The position numbers and the translations under genes were made by a program. 7,735 nt of DNA, from contig JAFDYP010000129.1 of NCBI GenBank assembly GCA_018267355.1, positions 1 through 7,735 on the forward strand, written 5' to 3'. The stretch comes from Bacteroidota bacterium. Its GTDB lineage: Bacteria; Bacteroidota; Bacteroidia; Chitinophagales; LD1. Below the pieces are notes generated by a model, which was given only the letters and a program-made list of their open reading frames with translations, did not search any database and was not told the origin of the DNA. Of the stretch, positions 4,937 to 7,735 are shown piece by piece; within the stretch, counting starts at the first letter, position 1; each line of letters starts with the position of its first letter.

Positions 4937-7384
4937 ATGAAGCATATTGCATTATTCATGGCCCTGATAGGATGCTACACGGTTCTACCCGCACAGCATA
5001 CCTTGTCAGGCCGGGTCTACGACAAAGACACAAAAGAACCGCTCTACGGAGCGACCATATACCTGCCCGAGCACAAGAGCGGCACGCTGACGGATACCGC
5101 AGGCATATTTACGCTCAATAACCTGCCGGATGCCAGAGTACTGCTGGAGATCAGGATGCTGGGCTATGCATCTCAGGCCATCACCGCAGCGGTGACACCG
5201 GATACGCTCACCATCTATCTCTCTCACTCAGCAGGTGAGCTGAATGAAGTAGTAGTGACGGGCGAGTCTCACGCTACCGAGATCAGCCGGAGCCCTATAC
5301 CCATCGTGGTGATCAATAAGGACTACCTTCTCACCAACTCAGCTACGAATGCCATAGACGCACTCACAAGGATACCGGGTGTGACTGCCGTGACCACCGG
5401 TCCCAATGTATCAAAGCCGTACATACGCGGCTTGGGTTTCAACCGGGTGCTCACGCTCTATGATGGCATGCGCCAGGAGGGACAGCAGTGGGGAGATGAG
5501 CATGGGATAGAGGTGGATCAATATGGCGTGGAGCGCGCAGAGATCATCAAAGGGCCAGCGAGCCTGAGCTATGGCAGCGACGCACTGGCCGGTGTGGTTA
5601 ACCTCATCCCTACGCGCCCTGCACCTGAGGGCGAGCTGCAGGGAGATGTGACACTGGACTACGGCACTAACAACCGGCAGCTAGGGGGATCTGCGATGAT
5701 CAAAGGCACTAAAAAGGGCATCGACTGGATAGCCCGCGTTTCACATAAGCAGGCCATGGACTATACTGATAAGTATGATGGCCGCGTGTTCAATACAGCC
5801 TTCAACGAGACAGATGCCAGCGCCTCTCTCGGCATACACCGGGACTGGGGCTACTCGCATGTCAACTTCTCACTCTACGATGATGTGCAGGAAATACCAG
5901 ACGGCAGCCGCGATAGTGCCACGCGGCAGTTTACCCGCCAGATAGATGAGGATGGCAATAGTGAGATCGTTTCTCAGCACGACCTCCGTACCTACAGTAT
6001 AGAGCGCCTGCACCAGCGTGTGCAGCACTACCGTGTGAATGCTGACAACCATATACATCTGGGCCCAAAGGGCGGCACACTGGATATAGATGCGGGCTAC
6101 CAGCAGAGTGTGCGCAGGGAGTACAGCCATCCGCTGCTGTACGGTATCCCAGGGCTGTACCTGCAGCTCAATACGATCAACTTTGATATCAAATACCACA
6201 TGACAGAGATCAGACACTGGAACTTTACCCTCGGCATCAATGGCATGTACCAGCAAAACAATGTGACGGCCGGGACGGAGTTTGTGATACCATCCTATTC
6301 GCAGATAGACTTCGGGCCTTTTGCCGTGGTGCGGAAGGAGATTGGCAAGTTTGATATAGAAGCGGGCATCCGTTATGACGTTCGCATTTTTAATAATCAG
6401 CAGCTATATACTGCGGCCAACCCTGTGACAGGTTTTGATATGCCTGTATCCGGTGCAGATACAGCAGGTGCTGCTAAAGTATTTTCTGATTACCACACCA
6501 CTTTCCAAGGAGTGACGGGCAGCATCGGCGCGACATACAACGTCAATAAGCAACTCGCGCTGAAACTCAACTTTGCCCGTGGCTACCGTGCGCCCAATAT
6601 CTCTGAGATATCAGCTAATGGCGTACACCCCGGTACTAATATCTACCAGATAGGCAATGCAGACTTCAAGCCCGAGTTTAGCCTCCAGCCCGACTTTGGT
6701 ATCAGCTATACGTCAAAGTATGTGGCGCTGACTGCAGATGTTTTTTACAACTATATCCAGAACTACATCTACAATCAGAAACTGCAAAGCGCCAATGGCG
6801 GTGATTCTATCCTCGTACCCGGCAATCAGACCTTCCAGTACCGCGCTGCCCGTGCGCAGCTCTATGGCGGCGAGATAGGGCTGGATATTCACCCGGTCAC
6901 CTCTCTGCATATAGAGAATGTATTCTCGCTGACATACGGGGACTTTCTGGGTGAGAAGGGAAGGGCCGTGGCAGACAGCGAGCGCTACCTGCCACTCATA
7001 GCGCCCATGCATGGCAACTCGGAGATCAGGTATGACTTCAACATCAAAAAGGCGCAGATCGTCAATGCGTTTGTGAAAATAGGGGTGACCTACTACGCGA
7101 GGCAGGGCCGCGTCTACAGCGCCTTTGGCACAGAGACGCCCACTGCCGGCTATGCACTGCTGAATGCGGGAGTAGGAGCGGGTTTTACCAATAATAAGGG
7201 CAGGACCATCATGAGCCTCTATGTACTCGGCTCTAATGTGCTCAACACTGCCTATCAGGACCACCTGAGCCGACTGAAGTATTTTGAGCCCTATCCAGGC
7301 AACTATACCGGCCGCAATGGTATCTATAACATGGGTGCTAACGTAAACATCAAGGTGGTGTTTCCATTGGATTTTAAGATATAA
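4937..7384 (+). CDS. TonB-dependent outer-membrane receptor (probable metal or metal-complex transport)
   Basis: An 815-residue outer-membrane receptor that imports a ligand with energy from TonB-ExbB-ExbD. In order: signal peptide MKHIALFMALIGCYTVLPA with likely cleavage before Gln20; a carboxypeptidase-regulatory-like domain from HTLSGRVYDKDTKEPLYGAT to about residue 96; an ELNEVVVTGES linker (101-111) that may serve as TonB box; the plug domain (about 115-226) with NAIDALTRIPGV, KPYIRGLGFNRVLTLYDG and RAEIIKGPASLSYGSDALAGVVN; then the beta-barrel to the C-terminus (FPLDFKI). Length is normal and no frameshift is seen. The plug signature RQEGQQWGDEHG (179-190) resembles receptors that I associate with zinc, copper or iron-complex uptake. 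The His/Cys-rich gene upstream supports a metal, but the ligand is not proven. AAGGAG lies only one base before the ATG, too close to act as a normal ribosome binding site. A strong stem-loop follows the stop codon. Confidence 0.95.
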   Translation: MKHIALFMALIGCYTVLPAQHTLSGRVYDKDTKEPLYGATIYLPEHKSGTLTDTAGIFTLNNLPDARVLLEIRMLGYASQAITAAVTPDTLTIYLSHSAGELNEVVVTGESHATEISRSPIPIVVINKDYLLTNSATNAIDALTRIPGVTAVTTGPNVSKPYIRGLGFNRVLTLYDGMRQEGQQWGDEHGIEVDQYGVERAEIIKGPASLSYGSDALAGVVNLIPTRPAPEGELQGDVTLDYGTNNRQLGGSAMIKGTKKGIDWIARVSHKQAMDYTDKYDGRVFNTAFNETDASASLGIHRDWGYSHVNFSLYDDVQEIPDGSRDSATRQFTRQIDEDGNSEIVSQHDLRTYSIERLHQRVQHYRVNADNHIHLGPKGGTLDIDAGYQQSVRREYSHPLLYGIPGLYLQLNTINFDIKYHMTEIRHWNFTLGINGMYQQNNVTAGTEFVIPSYSQIDFGPFAVVRKEIGKFDIEAGIRYDVRIFNNQQLYTAANPVTGFDMPVSGADTAGAAKVFSDYHTTFQGVTGSIGATYNVNKQLALKLNFARGYRAPNISEISANGVHPGTNIYQIGNADFKPEFSLQPDFGISYTSKYVALTADVFYNYIQNYIYNQKLQSANGGDSILVPGNQTFQYRAARAQLYGGEIGLDIHPVTSLHIENVFSLTYGDFLGEKGRAVADSERYLPLIAPMHGNSEIRYDFNIKKAQIVNAFVKIGVTYYARQGRVYSAFGTETPTAGYALLNAGVGAGFTNNKGRTIMSLYVLGSNVLNTAYQDHLSRLKYFEPYPGNYTGRNGIYNMGANVNIKVVFPLDFKI

Positions 7385-7392
7385 AAGCATCG

Positions 7393-7437
7393 ATCCCGGT
7401 GCTATCAGCGCAGACTAGGGCACCGGGATTTCTCTCT
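7393..7437 (+). terminator. Intrinsic terminator after TonB receptor
   Basis: ATCCCGGTGC (7393-7402) and GCACCGGGAT (7420-7429) form a perfect 10-bp GC-rich stem around a 17-nt loop, 8 bases after the receptor stop codon. TTCTCTCT follows, a pyrimidine-rich but imperfect T-tract. The position and stem strength make this a good terminator for the His/Cys-rich gene plus receptor unit. It suggests that the following lipoprotein gene has its own promoter. Confidence 0.8.
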
Positions 7438-7503
7438 GAAAATTGAGTTTTGACCGATGAAATCTGCCTTCAAAATACTAGGCCATGCAATATTCTGACC
7501 GTA

Positions 7504-7530
7504 ATGCGTTTCTGAATGAGAACGAAGCAT
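7504..7530. other. Bulged hairpin in the receptor-lipoprotein gap
   Basis: ATGC (7504-7507) pairs with GCAT (7527-7530). Inside it, GTT-CT pairs with AG-AAC around a GAATG loop, with a single-T bulge on one side and a GAA bulge on the other. It lies in the gap (7385-7605) that otherwise holds only the terminator and no plausible gene. It could be part of the next gene's control region or chance. Confidence 0.25.
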
Positions 7531-7605
7531 GTGTACAGCTATCACGCCAGGCTGTTAGCTTGTGAATAGGCAGGGCAGATATATTCAATATTTTTAAACC
7601 GCGAG

Positions 7606-7735
7606 ATGAATAAAAAGATCGTCATACTACTCAGTGTACTGGCACTCCTGATGGCCGGACTCTACTCCTGCAAGACGGACACAGCGCTCTCTGCTATTGA
7701 GTATATCTCCCGCATAGATGTGATCGCTACAGATC
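7606..7735 (+). CDS. Putative lipoprotein, N-terminal part (3' end outside window)
   Basis: The frame is open from ATG 7606 to the window end, giving 43 residues. The start is a typical lipoprotein signal: basic MNKK, hydrophobic IVILLSVLALLMAG, then LYSC with Cys22 as the probable lipidated residue, followed by KTDTALSAIEYISRIDVIATD. KTD after the Cys is only weakly like the Bacteroidota surface-export signal. A TATTTTTA about 10 bases upstream (7589-7596) is one mismatch from a TAnnTTTG -7 box, but no TTG stands at the right distance. The visible part does not identify a family. Being next to the receptor, it could be an accessory ligand-binding lipoprotein, but the terminator between them argues for separate transcription. 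Confidence 0.75.
   Translation, partial: MNKKIVILLSVLALLMAGLYSCKTDTALSAIEYISRIDVIATD

Noticed and set aside
6713..7390. Leftward open frame of 225 codons
   Set aside because: It is antisense to the barrel of the TonB receptor, with composition typical of a shadow frame and no domain motif.

Overview
The window looks like chromosomal DNA of a member of the Bacteroidota. The evidence is a Bacteroidota-type TonB-dependent receptor (N-terminal carboxypeptidase-regulatory-like domain, then plug, then barrel), small SPII lipoproteins, a TAnnTTTG-type -7 promoter box, and almost no functional Shine-Dalgarno sequences. A Chitinophagales-like origin is possible, but the sequence does not settle it. 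Coding is dense and I see no mobile element, CRISPR array, tRNA or rRNA.

Left edge (1-600, + strand): the C-terminal part of a ribonuclease G/E gene. It converges on a leftward block, with a 56-bp gap between the two stop codons.

Leftward block (4451 down to 657, - strand), in transcription order: a SixA-like histidine phosphatase whose RHG motif has lost its arginine; an unlisted 42-residue mini-lipoprotein; polyphosphate kinase 1; and a short Ppx/GppA-family phosphatase. PPK1 makes polyphosphate through a phosphohistidine intermediate, Ppx/GppA proteins degrade polyphosphate or (p)ppGpp, and SixA-type enzymes act on phosphohistidine. The block therefore reads as a polyphosphate/phosphohistidine module. 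The ppk-ppx gap carries a perfect 7+1+7 dyad and a 7-bp hairpin just ahead of the ppx start.

Rightward block (4501 to the right edge, + strand), divergent from the first across only 49 bp: a 112-residue His/Cys-rich exported protein ending in an LRGPP motif, apparently leaderless from a GTG start behind a TACTTTTG box; an 815-residue TonB-dependent receptor with a hairpin in its leader; a strong stem-loop terminator; and the start of a lipoprotein gene cut by the window end. The His/Cys-rich protein next to a TonB receptor suggests transition-metal (or metal-complex) sensing or uptake. The substrate is inferred, not shown.

The observations most worth following are the degenerate SixA-like protein and the mini-lipoprotein placed directly ahead of ppk1.
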